Shown here: piece after piece, positions 1 to 7,967 of the stretch
Layout: each line of letters starts with the position of its first letter
Position numbering within the stretch: the first letter of the stretch is position 1
Assembly: GCF_003148495.1 (NCBI RefSeq)
Contig: NZ_QGGH01000002.1
Coordinates: 248,001 to 312,000 of the forward strand
Origin: Mesorhizobium loti
GTDB lineage: Bacteria; Pseudomonadota; Alphaproteobacteria; Rhizobiales; Rhizobiaceae
Direction of reading: 5' to 3'
Length of the DNA stretch: 64,000 bases
Translations under genes and position numbers: made by a program
Notes under the pieces: generated by a model
The model's input: the letters and a program-made list of their open reading frames with translations, nothing else
Databases searched by the model: none
Told to the model about the DNA's origin: nothing

Positions 1-37
1 CCCTTTTGTCGCCGTCGATCAGAAGTCCGATGTCCAT
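1..37 (-). CDS. Probable aldehyde dehydrogenase, N-terminal fragment (window edge)
   Basis: Only the first 12 codons are present, reading MDIGLLIDGDKR, before the sequence leaves the window. The start was chosen because GGAG lies 6 nt upstream of this ATG; an in-frame ATG four codons earlier (position 49) has a poorer ribosome site. A LLIDG-x-x-R beginning is common in NAD(P)-dependent aldehyde dehydrogenases. It lies 34 nt after the coniferyl-alcohol-dehydrogenase-like SDR, so an enzyme oxidising the aldehyde product of that SDR would fit. This is an inference from 12 residues plus context; the family call is tentative. Confidence 0.45.
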   Translation of the reverse strand, partial: MDIGLLIDGDKR

Positions 38-71
38 GATTGTCTCCATCGCCCCGATTGGAGCTTCGTGA

Positions 72-863
72 TTAGAAGCCGAACATTTCGGCATTGATCG
101 ATGCTTCGAGGCCGCCGTCGACCGGCAAATTGGCGCCGTTGATCCAGCGCGCGCCGTCCGAGCACAGGAACAGCACCACCGGTGCGATATCGCCGGACGT
201 GCCGGCCCGCCCGACCCTGGCAATGTCGCTGTCGACACGAGCGTCGCCAAGCACGGTTCGGAACTGTTTCAGGATCGGTGTCTCGACCGGGCCTGGGCTC
301 ACCGCATTGACGCGGATGCCACGGCGTTTGAACAGATCCTGATGCGCGGCGCGGAAGGTCCACAACAGCAGCAGTTCCTTGGAGACGGGATAGCCTTCCT
401 CGTTCCTGACCGCGTGCGTGCAGACCACGTCGGCAACATCGGGGAAACCTTCGATGCCGACCATCGAGGCGGCGCGGTTGAGATTGGCGCGCCAACCATA
501 GCCGGCAATCGACGCAACGTTGACGATCGCGCCGCCTTCACGAAGTCTTGGCGCCAGACCTTCCGACAGAGCCCGCAGCCCGAAGAAATTGACCGCCAGC
601 GTCGACGCTGCGCCGGTATTGCCGGAGAGCCCGGCGACGTTGCAGAGCGCGTCGAGGCGCTGCGGCAGGCGAGCAATCAGCTCGTCGACACCGGCCTTCG
701 ACGAGATGTCGGCCTTGACGAAGCTGCCGACCGGAGCAGTCGGCTCACGCACATCGGCGCCGATCACGTCTGCGCCAAGCTGAGCGGCGAGTTCCGCCGT
801 GCGCGCGCCGATGCCGGAGGCGACACCGGTGATGAGGATCGTCTTGCCGAAAAGCATGGTCAT
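72..863 (-). CDS. SDR oxidoreductase, coniferyl-alcohol dehydrogenase-like
   Basis: A 263-residue classical short-chain dehydrogenase. The N terminus has the nucleotide-binding TGVASGIG motif, followed by CNVAGLSG (the NAG-type motif), VNVASIAG (catalytic Ser region), and the catalytic Tyr158/Lys162 in GYPVSKE. The layout, with CN-AG, the YPVSKELLLLW segment and the WINGANLPVDGG tail, resembles bacterial coniferyl-alcohol dehydrogenases such as CalA, which oxidise coniferyl alcohol to the aldehyde. ATG 863 was chosen because it overlaps the stop of the upstream permease gene in an ATGA tetrad, which indicates translational coupling; a second ATG two codons later is possible. It is the sixth gene of the operon that starts with the PcaQ-type binding protein. 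The substrate is an inference from similarity and the protocatechuate context. Confidence 0.8.
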   Translation of the reverse strand: MTMLFGKTILITGVASGIGARTAELAAQLGADVIGADVREPTAPVGSFVKADISSKAGVDELIARLPQRLDALCNVAGLSGNTGAASTLAVNFFGLRALSEGLAPRLREGGAIVNVASIAGYGWRANLNRAASMVGIEGFPDVADVVCTHAVRNEEGYPVSKELLLLWTFRAAHQDLFKRRGIRVNAVSPGPVETPILKQFRTVLGDARVDSDIARVGRAGTSGDIAPVVLFLCSDGARWINGANLPVDGGLEASINAEMFGF

Positions 864-1921
864 GCCTTCTCCCGATATGGTGTGGCTTGCTGTGGCGAAA
901 GCATTCCATCGCCATCGGTGGCGGCTGGGAACCTCACGCGGTAACCAACCGGCAGCAGGCGGAGCCCAAAACGCTCCTCGATCGTCCCCCACAGGCCGCG
1001 CGGCAGGAAAAGCGAGAACAGCACGGCGGTGGCGCCGAGCCCGACCAGATACCAGACACCGGTGCCGCCGAACCACGTCTCGATGAGGAAGAACACCAGC
1101 GCGCCCAGAATGGCGCCCTCGAAAGTGCCGATGCCGCCGACCAGCACCATGAAGATCATGTAGGCGGTCCACTGGACATTGAAGTAGGTCTTGGGCTGGA
1201 AGGTGATCGAGGTCGCCAGCCACAGCGCCCCGGCAATGCCGATGCCGAAGGCGGCAAGCACGAACAGCAGCCGCTTGGTGCCGGTGACGCGCACGCCGAC
1301 CGAGGCGGCGGCATCCTCATTGTCGCGGATCGCCCGGATCGCAGCACCTGTGCTGCCGCGCAGCAGGCCAAACAGGATGGCGAGCAGGGCGGTCATCGAT
1401 GCCAGCGCCAGCCAGTAGATCGCTGCCCGCCTAGCGCCGGCGTCGTAGGCGTTGAGCGAGATCAGCGATGTGCCGGTTTCGCCCTGCACCAGCCGGTCGA
1501 GATTGACCAGCAGATGCGTCAGCGCCGCGATCACCCACATGCCGATGGCGAACTCGCCGTTCCTCAGCCGCAGCATGAACAGCGAGAGCGGCCAGGAGAC
1601 GGCGCCAACAATAATTCCGGAGGCGAACAGCGCCAGGAACGGGTTGAGGCCGGCATCGGCCAGCCGGATGGCGAAATAGGCGCCGAGCCCGAAGAACACC
1701 TGCTGGCCGACCGAGACCAGACCGCCGAAGCCGGCCAGTGCATTCCACATTGCCGCCAGGATCACATAGACAAACAGGGCGGTCATCCTGTCGACCGCGC
1801 CAGCCGACAGGAACTGCGGAGCAATCGCCAGTAGCGCGATGATAACCGCGACCGCAATCGCGGCGATGCGCGACGTCGCCGTGCCGCGCTCGATGACGGG
1901 GGATGTCGAAACGGCGCTCAC
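860..1921 (-). CDS. ABC importer permease, LivM family
   Basis: A 353-residue multi-span inner-membrane permease of the branched-chain amino acid (HAAT) type. Hydrophobic segments run from about residue 17 to 310, with the LivM-typical stretch ALAGFGGLVSVGQQVFFGLGAY near residue 60 and the cytoplasmic coupling region around RAIRDNEDAAASVGV. The start is GTG 1921, which overlaps the stop of the LivH-type gene (GTGA); the reading frame stays open further upstream, but that part is the antisense shadow of the neighbour. It should pair with the LivH-type protein to form the channel of the importer encoded with the 4301-5617 binding protein. Family members move amino acids, amides or aromatic acids; the pca context favours an aromatic acid. 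Confidence 0.9.
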   Translation of the reverse strand: MSAVSTSPVIERGTATSRIAAIAVAVIIALLAIAPQFLSAGAVDRMTALFVYVILAAMWNALAGFGGLVSVGQQVFFGLGAYFAIRLADAGLNPFLALFASGIIVGAVSWPLSLFMLRLRNGEFAIGMWVIAALTHLLVNLDRLVQGETGTSLISLNAYDAGARRAAIYWLALASMTALLAILFGLLRGSTGAAIRAIRDNEDAAASVGVRVTGTKRLLFVLAAFGIGIAGALWLATSITFQPKTYFNVQWTAYMIFMVLVGGIGTFEGAILGALVFFLIETWFGGTGVWYLVGLGATAVLFSLFLPRGLWGTIEERFGLRLLPVGYRVRFPAATDGDGMLSPQQATPYREKA

Positions 1922-2814
1922 GTCGGCTTCCTCGTGGGCAAGCGCAGCAGGCCGCGCAGGCCGAGGCCCGAAGTGGAGAGCCGAATGAACAACACGATCA
2001 GGAACGCGACATGGCCGCCGATCAGAAAACCTTGCGGATGCACTTGCGCGCCCAGTGTCTGCGCGAGCGCCAGCACGATGCCGCCGATCAGCGTTCCCCA
2101 CAGCGACCCAGCGCCACCGATGACTGCCGCCTCGAAAGCGAACAGCAGTTGGGGCGCGCCGGCATAGGGATCGAAGGTGGCGCGCATGCCGAGAAACGCG
2201 CCGGCAAGGCCGACCGTGACCATGGCGATGGCAGCGGCGATCGCATTGGCGCGGCGCGCATCGACGCCGACCAGGCCGGCGGTGTCGGGGTCCTCCGACG
2301 TGGCGCGGATCGAGCGGCCAAGCCTTGTGTGGGTGAGGAACAATTGCAGCCCGCCCAGCAGGATCACGGCACTGGCGAACATGATCACAGCGAGCTTGCC
2401 GACATAGATGCTGCCCGGCCATTCCCAGGAATCATAGGACAGGCTACCGATATAGGGCGCCAGCGAACGCGTATCGGCGCCGAACTGCTCGAACAGCAGA
2501 TTGTCGATAACGATGGCCAGGCCGAATGTGGTCAGGATCGGCAGCAGCGCACCGCCGCGTGCGCTGCGTTCAAGTAGGAAGCGCTGCAGCGCCCAGCCGG
2601 TCGCCGCCATCAGCGGAAGCACGATGAGCAGGCCGACCAAGGGCGAGATGTGGAACCGCGAGGCGAGCCACCACAGCGCAAAGGCAGCGAACACGGCAAG
2701 GCTGCCATGGGCGAGGTTGATGATGCGCATTACCGAAAACATGAACGACAGGCCGCAGGCGATCAGCGCGTAGTAGCCGCCGAGAAGGATGCCCTGGATG
2801 ATCTGGTTGCTCAT
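1918..2814 (-). CDS. ABC importer permease, LivH family
   Basis: A 298-residue permease of the LivH family. It begins MSNQIIQGILLGGYYALIACGLS and contains the family segment VMRIINLAHGSLAVFAAF near residue 30, followed by about eight hydrophobic helices. The C-terminal GLRGLLR region is also typical. It overlaps the upstream LivF-type ATPase gene by 4 bp (ATGA) and the downstream LivM-type gene by 4 bp, so the membrane and ATPase parts are translated as one unit. It forms the permease heterodimer with the LivM-type partner. In Sinorhizobium meliloti a PcaQ-controlled HAAT importer has been described for protocatechuate; this operon has the same family composition and the same type of operator upstream. 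Confidence 0.9.
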   Translation of the reverse strand: MSNQIIQGILLGGYYALIACGLSFMFSVMRIINLAHGSLAVFAAFALWWLASRFHISPLVGLLIVLPLMAATGWALQRFLLERSARGGALLPILTTFGLAIVIDNLLFEQFGADTRSLAPYIGSLSYDSWEWPGSIYVGKLAVIMFASAVILLGGLQLFLTHTRLGRSIRATSEDPDTAGLVGVDARRANAIAAAIAMVTVGLAGAFLGMRATFDPYAGAPQLLFAFEAAVIGGAGSLWGTLIGGIVLALAQTLGAQVHPQGFLIGGHVAFLIVLFIRLSTSGLGLRGLLRLPTRKPT

Positions 2815-3539
2815 GCGGGAACGCTCCCGGGGCTTTTCCGGTGCAGGCCGAAATAGGCCTTCGTCACATCCTCGCGCGAAACCTGTTTGCTTGGCCCTTC
2901 GAGCGCGACACGCCCTTCGAGCATGCAGATGACCCTGTCGGAAACCGCGAGCGCGCGGTTGAGGTCCTGCTCGACGAGGATGATCGTCGTGCCGGAGGCG
3001 ATCAGCCCTTGCAGGGCAGCATAAACGCGATCGACGATCAGCGGCGACAGGCCGAGCGAGACCTCGTCGAGCAAAAGCACGTCGGGATTGCTCATCAGCG
3101 CGCGGCCGATCGCCGTCGCCTGCTGCTCGCCGCCTGACAGATGGCCCGTCTTGGCATGGCGTCGCGGCTTCAGATTAGGGAACATTTCGAGCACCTTGTC
3201 GACGCTCCAGTCGCCTGGCCGCCCAGTGGTCTTGCCGAGCAGAAGGTTCTCCTCGACCGTCATCTGCACGAACAGTTTTCGCCCCTCCGGCACCAGCGCG
3301 ATGCCCATGCCGACACGCTTGTGCGACGGCACGCTGGTGAGATCGGCGCCGCTGAGCAGCACGCGGCCGGCTGCCGGCTGGTGTGCGCCGGCGATTGCCC
3401 TCAGCAACGTCGTCTTGCCGGCGCCGTTGGCGCCGACCAGCGCCAGCGTTTCGCCGCGTTCGATCGTCAAGCTCACGCCGCGCACCGCCTGCAGCAGGCC
3501 GTGCCGGACAACCAGGTCCTCGACCGCAAGCAGGCTCAT
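2811..3539 (-). CDS. ABC importer ATPase, LivF family
   Basis: A 242-residue ABC ATPase. Walker A is GANGAGKTTLL near residue 36, the signature is LSGGEQQ near 134, and Walker B is VLLLDEVSLGL near 154, with the switch histidine position occupied by Q in VEQD, as is usual in LivF proteins. Length and the FGLHRKS tail agree with LivF. It overlaps both neighbours by 4 bp. It should act with the LivG-type ATPase as the heterodimeric motor of the importer. No odd residues were seen. Confidence 0.92.
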   Translation of the reverse strand: MSLLAVEDLVVRHGLLQAVRGVSLTIERGETLALVGANGAGKTTLLRAIAGAHQPAAGRVLLSGADLTSVPSHKRVGMGIALVPEGRKLFVQMTVEENLLLGKTTGRPGDWSVDKVLEMFPNLKPRRHAKTGHLSGGEQQATAIGRALMSNPDVLLLDEVSLGLSPLIVDRVYAALQGLIASGTTIILVEQDLNRALAVSDRVICMLEGRVALEGPSKQVSREDVTKAYFGLHRKSPGSVPA

Positions 3540-4276
3540 TTGGGGCCTCCGCCGAGATAGGCACGGACGACCTCGGGGTCGGCCATCACCGTTTGCGGTT
3601 CGCCATCGGCGATGATCTTGCCGGCGTCCATGCAGATCAGCCGCTCGGCCACCTGCAGCAGAATGTGGACGATGTGCTCGATCCAGACGATGCCGATCTT
3701 GCGCCGGCGCAATTCCTTGATCGTGTCGACAAGCTCACCGGCTTCGCCATCGGTCAATCCGCCGCCGATCTCGTCCAGCAGAAGCAGCGTCGGCCTTGCC
3801 GCGAGCGCGCGCGCCAATTCCAGCCGCTTGCGGTCGAGCAGCCCGAGCGTTTCGGCGCGCCGGTTGGCAACGCCGAGCATGCCGCACAGTTTCAGTGAGC
3901 CGAGCGCTTCCTCATAGGCTTCGTCGCGGCCAAGGCCTGCGCCATGCGAGGCGGCGACGAAGACATTCTCGAAGGTGGTCATGCCGCTGAACGGTTTCGG
4001 CACCTGGTGCGTGCGCACCAGGCCGAGCCGGCAACGCTGCGTCGCCGCCAGCGCCGTCACGTCGCCGCCCTTGAAGCTGACGGTGCCCGCACTGGGAGGA
4101 AAGGCGCCGGCCAGCACGCTGAGCAGCGTGGTTTTGCCGGCGCCGTTCGGGCCGACAATGCCGACCGCCTCGTCGGTAGCCATGGAGAAGTCCACCGCAT
4201 CCAGCACCACAAGCGCGCCGAAGCGTTTGTGGATACCGGCGGCAGCGAGGATCGCCTGTTGTTGCGGATGGGTCAC
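3536..4276 (-). CDS. ABC importer ATPase, LivG family
   Basis: A 246-residue ABC ATPase of the LivG type. Walker A is GPNGAGKTTLL near residue 41. The Q-loop region includes RTHQVPKPFSGMTTFENVFVA, a LivG hallmark. The usual LSGGQ signature is replaced by the weaker GLLDRKRLELARAL, a degenerate signature seen in many LivG proteins. Walker B is TLLLLDEIGGGL and the H-loop is WIEHI. It is the second gene of the operon, 24 nt after the binding-protein gene, and overlaps the LivF-type gene by 4 bp. LivG and LivF proteins typically pair so that one composite ATP site is degenerate. Confidence 0.9.
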   Translation of the reverse strand: MTHPQQQAILAAAGIHKRFGALVVLDAVDFSMATDEAVGIVGPNGAGKTTLLSVLAGAFPPSAGTVSFKGGDVTALAATQRCRLGLVRTHQVPKPFSGMTTFENVFVAASHGAGLGRDEAYEEALGSLKLCGMLGVANRRAETLGLLDRKRLELARALAARPTLLLLDEIGGGLTDGEAGELVDTIKELRRRKIGIVWIEHIVHILLQVAERLICMDAGKIIADGEPQTVMADPEVVRAYLGGGPK

Positions 4277-4300
4277 CAGGCGATCCTCGTCAGCGGTCCA

Positions 4301-5617
4301 TCAGCCGTTGTAAGGCAGAAGCTTGGCTTCGACGGGCACTTTCGGATCGGTGGCGTTCTCGGTCACGACGTAATCGAGCGGGAATTTGCTGCCTTCCTTG
4401 GCGGCCACCCACTGCGTGCCGATGATCGGGCCGGGTGAGACGTTGGCCACAGGCCCGCTGGTGAAGTCGACCTTGCCGACCATCGTCTCGGTCTTGAGCG
4501 TGCTCAACGCTTTGGCCACCGCCGCCTTGTCCTTGGCGTCGCTGCTTGCCTTCAGTGCCTCGAAGCCGGCGTCGAGCAGCGACATCGAAGCGCCGAGCTG
4601 CTGCGTCCACTGCTTGCCGCTCGCCGCCTCGTAGCCGTCGGCCAGCTCGATGCCCGAGACACCGGTCAGTGGCGATTTATAGGGGAAGGCCTTGTGCCAG
4701 TAGGCGGCGCTCGAAATCTTCATGCCGAGATCGCCGAGCGCCTCGATGTCGGACGGGAACAGTCCGGTCTTGGCAACCTGGCAGATCTTGATCTGCTTGA
4801 TCAGGCCTTGCTGTGCCGCCTGGCGCCAGAAGGCGGCGAAATCCGGCGGGATCGGGAACGAGTTGAAGATCTCGACGCCTTCCTGCTTGAACAGTGCGAT
4901 CTGCGCGGAATAATCGGTCGTGCCGGTTTCATAGGCGCCGGGATCGACAATGGTGAAACCCTGCTTGGCCAGCAGCGGCGCCAAATGGGCGCGGATGGCA
5001 TTGCCGTCGGCATCGTTGGGATACATGACGCCGACCTTCTTGTTGGTCTCGATCAGGTTCCATTGCGAGATATAGGCCTTGAAGAACTCGCCGACGCCGA
5101 AGCCGAAATGATAGGTCCATTTGAACGGCGAGGGTTCGCCCGGCTTGGCGCCGCGGCCGAAATACCAGGCCTCCCACGGCATGACCGTCGACAGGCACGG
5201 CACGCCGGCGGCCTCGCAGGCGTCGGCCACTGGATTGATCACCTCGGGCGTCGACACCGCCAGCATCAGGTCGATGGCCTGGTTGTTGATCAGGTCCTTG
5301 GCCAGCTGGCCCGCGCGCGACGGATCGGATTGCGTGTCCTGGTCGAGAATCTCGACGTTGTATTTCTTGCCGCCTATCTCAATGCCACCGGCCAGCGCCT
5401 TGCGGGCCAGATCGAGCACGTAGCCGTCGGTCTGGCCGAACCCGGCGAGCGGCCCGGTGCGCGGGCTGACGAAGCCGACCTTGAGCGTGTCGCCTGCTTG
5501 CGCAAAAGCCCTGCCGCCGCCAAGCGCCAGCGCCGTGCCGCCGGCGATGGAGGTCGCAATGAACTGGCGTCGCGAAATGCCTGGATTCGTGGATCTGCTG
5601 CCGAGTGCGTGCGTCAT
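4301..5617 (-). CDS. pcaM: Tat-exported ABC substrate-binding protein (PcaM-like)
   Basis: A 438-residue type I periplasmic binding protein of the Leu/Ile/Val-binding family. The ATG at 5617 was chosen for its strong ribosome site (AGGGAGGAA, 3 nt upstream). The signal peptide carries a twin arginine in SRRQFIATS followed by a hydrophobic AGGTALALGGG stretch and AFAQA, so export by the Tat route is likely. The mature part starts DTLKVGFVSPRTGPLAGFG, typical of HAAT binding proteins. It is the first gene of the importer operon and has a perfect PcaQ-type box about 80 nt upstream of its start. In S. meliloti the PcaQ-dependent importer is named PcaMNVWX; assigning this protein as PcaM rests on family, operator and linkage to pcaQ. 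The ligand is probably protocatechuate or a related aromatic acid. Confidence 0.8.
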   Translation of the reverse strand: MTHALGSRSTNPGISRRQFIATSIAGGTALALGGGRAFAQAGDTLKVGFVSPRTGPLAGFGQTDGYVLDLARKALAGGIEIGGKKYNVEILDQDTQSDPSRAGQLAKDLINNQAIDLMLAVSTPEVINPVADACEAAGVPCLSTVMPWEAWYFGRGAKPGEPSPFKWTYHFGFGVGEFFKAYISQWNLIETNKKVGVMYPNDADGNAIRAHLAPLLAKQGFTIVDPGAYETGTTDYSAQIALFKQEGVEIFNSFPIPPDFAAFWRQAAQQGLIKQIKICQVAKTGLFPSDIEALGDLGMKISSAAYWHKAFPYKSPLTGVSGIELADGYEAASGKQWTQQLGASMSLLDAGFEALKASSDAKDKAAVAKALSTLKTETMVGKVDFTSGPVANVSPGPIIGTQWVAAKEGSKFPLDYVVTENATDPKVPVEAKLLPYNG

Positions 5618-5661
5618 ATGTTCCTCCCTTTGTGGTCCTCCATCGTCACAGTGCACCAGTG

Positions 5662-5713
5662 GTTTGGTTCGGTAAAATGATATTTTGCGGTGTTTCGTTA
5701 ACCCCTGGGTTAT
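5662..5713. repeat. Left arm of 52-bp inverted repeat flanking pcaQ
   Basis: This segment is the reverse complement of 6672-6723 with 46 of 52 positions identical; the first 28 positions (5662-5689) match exactly. It contains the PcaQ box at its inner end and an AT-rich stretch (AAAATATCATTTTACC on the minus strand) that should hold the core promoter of the importer operon. The two arms therefore give the importer operon and the pcaD operon practically the same promoter. Confidence 0.9.
5698..5713 (-). promoter_or_regulatory. PcaQ operator of the importer operon
   Basis: On the minus strand this reads ATAACCCAGGGGTTAA, an exact match to ATAACC-N4-GGTTAA, the motif I know for PcaQ of S. meliloti. 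It lies about 80 nt upstream of the binding-protein start codon, just upstream of the AT-rich conserved stretch, as expected for a LysR-type activator site. Confidence 0.85.
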
Positions 5714-5746
5714 GAAATTCGGAACTGACAGCGATCATCTCGTGCC

Positions 5747-6664
5747 CTAGCTGCCCTGCCTTGCCGCTTCGCGGACGGTCTGCAGCAGGATGGAGAAGGC
5801 CGGCGAGGGCGCCGTATCCGTCCGCATCGTCAGGCCGACAGGCCCCTTGGTTTCCTCGGTGTTGACCGGAAGGGCGACGAAGGCGCCGCTGCCAAGTTCG
5901 TTGGCAACGACGCCGGCCGAAATGATCCAGACGGCATTGCTCTGCCGCAGGAAGGCGCGGCCGAAGGAGTCCGAAACGGTTTCGATCTCGGTTGCCGGCG
6001 CCGTCATGCCGTTGGTGATGAACAGGCGGTCGACGAAAGGGCGAATGACCGATTCCCGTGTCGGCATCAGCATCGGGAATTCGTCGAGCCGTGCGAACAC
6101 ATCCTGTCCCGGATCGAGCAGCGGATGTCCCGCCCGCACCACGAACAGCACCGGTTCGGAATAGAGGTGCTCGAAGAAGAAGCCGGTCATGTTTTCCGGC
6201 GCCGCCAACCGTCCGACGACGAGATCGAGTGCGCCGGTGCGCAACTGTTCGAGCAGCACCGCATTCTCGCCGGTGACGATCTTGATCGCCGCACCGGTGC
6301 CCTCCTTGAGGAACAGGCTCATGGCAAGCGGCATCACCCGCGCCGACACCGTCGGCAACGCGCCGATGCGGATCGGATGCCGGTTGACTGCTCCGTCCTG
6401 CCGAACGGAATCGACGCCTTGCTTGAGTGCCGTGATCGCCGTGCCGGCATGGCGAAGGAAGATCTCGCCGATGCGCGTCAGCCGGATGCCGCGGCCGTCA
6501 CGCTCGACCACCGCCACACCCAGCGCCTCTTCCAGTTCGCGCAATGTCTTGGTCACCGCCGGTGGGCTGACATGCAGCAAGTCAGCCGCTCGCGCCACGC
6601 TTCCTTGTCGCGCAACTTCAAGGAATGCCTGCAGGTGACGGAACCGGATGCGGCTCTCGGACAT
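5747..6664 (-). CDS. pcaQ: LysR-type regulator PcaQ
   Basis: A 305-residue LysR-family regulator. The winged helix-turn-helix covers residues 1-65 (FRHLQAFLEVARQGSVARAAD, then SPPAVTKTLRELEEALG), and the co-inducer-binding fold fills the rest. ATG 6664 (MSESRIRFRH) was preferred over the ATG 12 codons upstream because that extension runs into the operator. The gene lies between the importer operon and the pcaD operon, with its 5' end beside the PcaQ box at 6672-6687, an arrangement that suggests autoregulation. In rhizobia PcaQ activates pcaDCHGB in response to beta-carboxy-cis,cis-muconate and related pathway intermediates; family, linkage and operators all support the call here. Confidence 0.93.
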   Translation of the reverse strand: MSESRIRFRHLQAFLEVARQGSVARAADLLHVSPPAVTKTLRELEEALGVAVVERDGRGIRLTRIGEIFLRHAGTAITALKQGVDSVRQDGAVNRHPIRIGALPTVSARVMPLAMSLFLKEGTGAAIKIVTGENAVLLEQLRTGALDLVVGRLAAPENMTGFFFEHLYSEPVLFVVRAGHPLLDPGQDVFARLDEFPMLMPTRESVIRPFVDRLFITNGMTAPATEIETVSDSFGRAFLRQSNAVWIISAGVVANELGSGAFVALPVNTEETKGPVGLTMRTDTAPSPAFSILLQTVREAARQGS

Positions 6665-6671
6665 GAATTTG

Positions 6672-6687
6672 ATAACCCCTGAGTTAA
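6672..6687 (+). promoter_or_regulatory. PcaQ operator of the pcaD operon and pcaQ
   Basis: Reads ATAACCCCTGAGTTAA, one mismatch from ATAACC-N4-GGTTAA. It lies 7 nt upstream of the pcaQ start codon and about 70 nt upstream of the pcaD start, so one site can both activate pcaD and limit pcaQ. Confidence 0.82.
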
Positions 6688-6723
6688 TGAAACGGCGCAA
6701 AATATCATTTTACCGAACCAAAC
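6672..6723. repeat. Right arm of 52-bp inverted repeat flanking pcaQ
   Basis: Partner of 5662-5713 in inverted orientation with six mismatches, three of them inside or beside the PcaQ box. The conserved AT-rich stretch at 6700-6715 should contain the pcaD core promoter. Confidence 0.9.
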
Positions 6724-6757
6724 GCCTTGTGCAATGTGGGGGCGGAGGACCGAAATC

Positions 6758-7567
6758 GTGCCATTCGTCACCATTGGCGGCATCACGCTGCACCATCGCC
6801 ACATCAAGGCGACCGGCAATGCGCGCCCAATCATATTCATCAATTCACTCGGCACCGACTTCCGGATCTGGGACGAAATTGTCTCGGCGCTTGATGGTGA
6901 AATGCCGCTACTGGTCTATGACAAGCGTGGCCATGGGCTGTCCGATATCGGCGACATCAGGTCGATCGACGATCATGTCGATGATCTCTCGGCGCTCATC
7001 GATCATTTCGGCTTGAGCAAGGTCGTGCTGTGCGGCCTGTCGGTCGGCGGCTTGATCGCACAAGGCTTCTATCGCAGGCGCCCGGAAATTGTCGAAGGCC
7101 TGATCCTGTGCGACACGGCCCACAAGATCGGCACGGCAGAGAGCTGGAACACACGCATCGCGACAGTCGAAAGCAAGGGCATCCAGGCCATTGCGGATGG
7201 CGTGCTCAAAGTGTGGTTCACCCCCGCCTTCCACGCGGCGCGTCTGGCCGAGCTCGACGGTTATTGGAACATGATGACCAGGCAAGCGCTCGCCGGTTAC
7301 ATCGGGACTTGCGCTGCCGTTCGCGATGCGGATTTCACCGATGCCGCACGCCGCATCGCGGTGCCGACGCTCTGCGTCGCCGGCGACCAGGATGGCTCGA
7401 CGCCTCCCGATCTCGTCCGCTCGCTGGCCGAACTGATCCCTGGCGCGCGCTTCGAGATCATCCGCGATGCGGGGCACATTCCTTGCGTCGAACAGCCCGA
7501 AGCGCTGGTCGCCCTGATCCGCAGTTTTATCGCATCGCTTGCCCCTGGAGCAGAAACCCATGGATGA
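6758..7567 (+). CDS. pcaD: 3-oxoadipate enol-lactonase
   Basis: A 269-residue alpha/beta hydrolase. The nucleophile elbow is CGLSVGG with Ser95; an acidic residue in AGDQDGSTPP and the late His in DAGHIPCVEQPE complete the triad. It hydrolyses 3-oxoadipate enol-lactone to 3-oxoadipate, the last ring-derived step of the protocatechuate branch. The GTG at 6758 was chosen because GGAGG lies 9 nt upstream and the product then begins MPFVTIGG, as PcaD proteins usually do; the ATG at 6734 has no ribosome site. It is the first gene of the operon and overlaps pcaC by 8 bp. Confidence 0.93.
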   Translation: MPFVTIGGITLHHRHIKATGNARPIIFINSLGTDFRIWDEIVSALDGEMPLLVYDKRGHGLSDIGDIRSIDDHVDDLSALIDHFGLSKVVLCGLSVGGLIAQGFYRRRPEIVEGLILCDTAHKIGTAESWNTRIATVESKGIQAIADGVLKVWFTPAFHAARLAELDGYWNMMTRQALAGYIGTCAAVRDADFTDAARRIAVPTLCVAGDQDGSTPPDLVRSLAELIPGARFEIIRDAGHIPCVEQPEALVALIRSFIASLAPGAETHG

Positions 7568-7967
7568 AGTCCCCGGCAACGCTGCCAGATATCGCGCCGG
7601 TCTCGCGGTTCGACGCTCGGTGCTCGGCGACCGCCATGTCGACCGGGCCGAGGTCGCCGCCACCGATTTCGACCAGCCTTTCCAGGAGTTGATCACCGAG
7701 GCCGCCTGGGGAACCGTGTGGGCGCGGCCGGGCTTCACCAAGCGTGAGCGTTCAATCGTCACGCTGGCGCTGCTGGCAGCACTCGGCCATGATGAGGAGG
7801 TCGCCATGCATGTGCGCGCCACCGTCAACACCGGTGCTTCGCGCGACGATATCTGCGAGGCTTTCCTGCACGTCGCCATCTATGCCGGCGTGCCGGCAGC
7901 CAACCGTGCCTTCAAGATCGCCAAGGACGTGTTTTCGGAAATGGACGGAAGCCAGAATGCCCGCTAA
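7560..7967 (+). CDS. pcaC: 4-carboxymuconolactone decarboxylase
   Basis: A 135-residue all-helical protein of the carboxymuconolactone decarboxylase family, with the typical [23 protein letters not shown] and [35 protein letters not shown] blocks. It decarboxylates gamma-carboxymuconolactone to 3-oxoadipate enol-lactone, the substrate of PcaD. The ATG at 7560 lies within the end of pcaD and has GGAG 9 nt upstream. It is a separate gene here, not the PcaL fusion found in some actinomycetes. It overlaps pcaH by 11 bp. Confidence 0.94.
   Translation: MDEVPGNAARYRAGLAVRRSVLGDRHVDRAEVAATDFDQPFQELITEAAWGTVWARPGFTKRERSIVTLALLAALGHDEEVAMHVRATVNTGASRDDICEAFLHVAIYAGVPAANRAFKIAKDVFSEMDGSQNAR

Noticed and set aside
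860..2422. N-terminal extension of the LivM-type permease to an upstream start
   Set aside because: The extension is the out-of-frame shadow of the LivH-type gene; GTG 1921 overlaps its stop codon and gives the normal length.
5662..6723. A single gene of about 1 kb flanked by inverted repeats, as in an insertion sequence
   Set aside because: The enclosed gene is a LysR regulator with no transposase motif, and the repeat arms contain PcaQ boxes and promoters, so they are control DNA.
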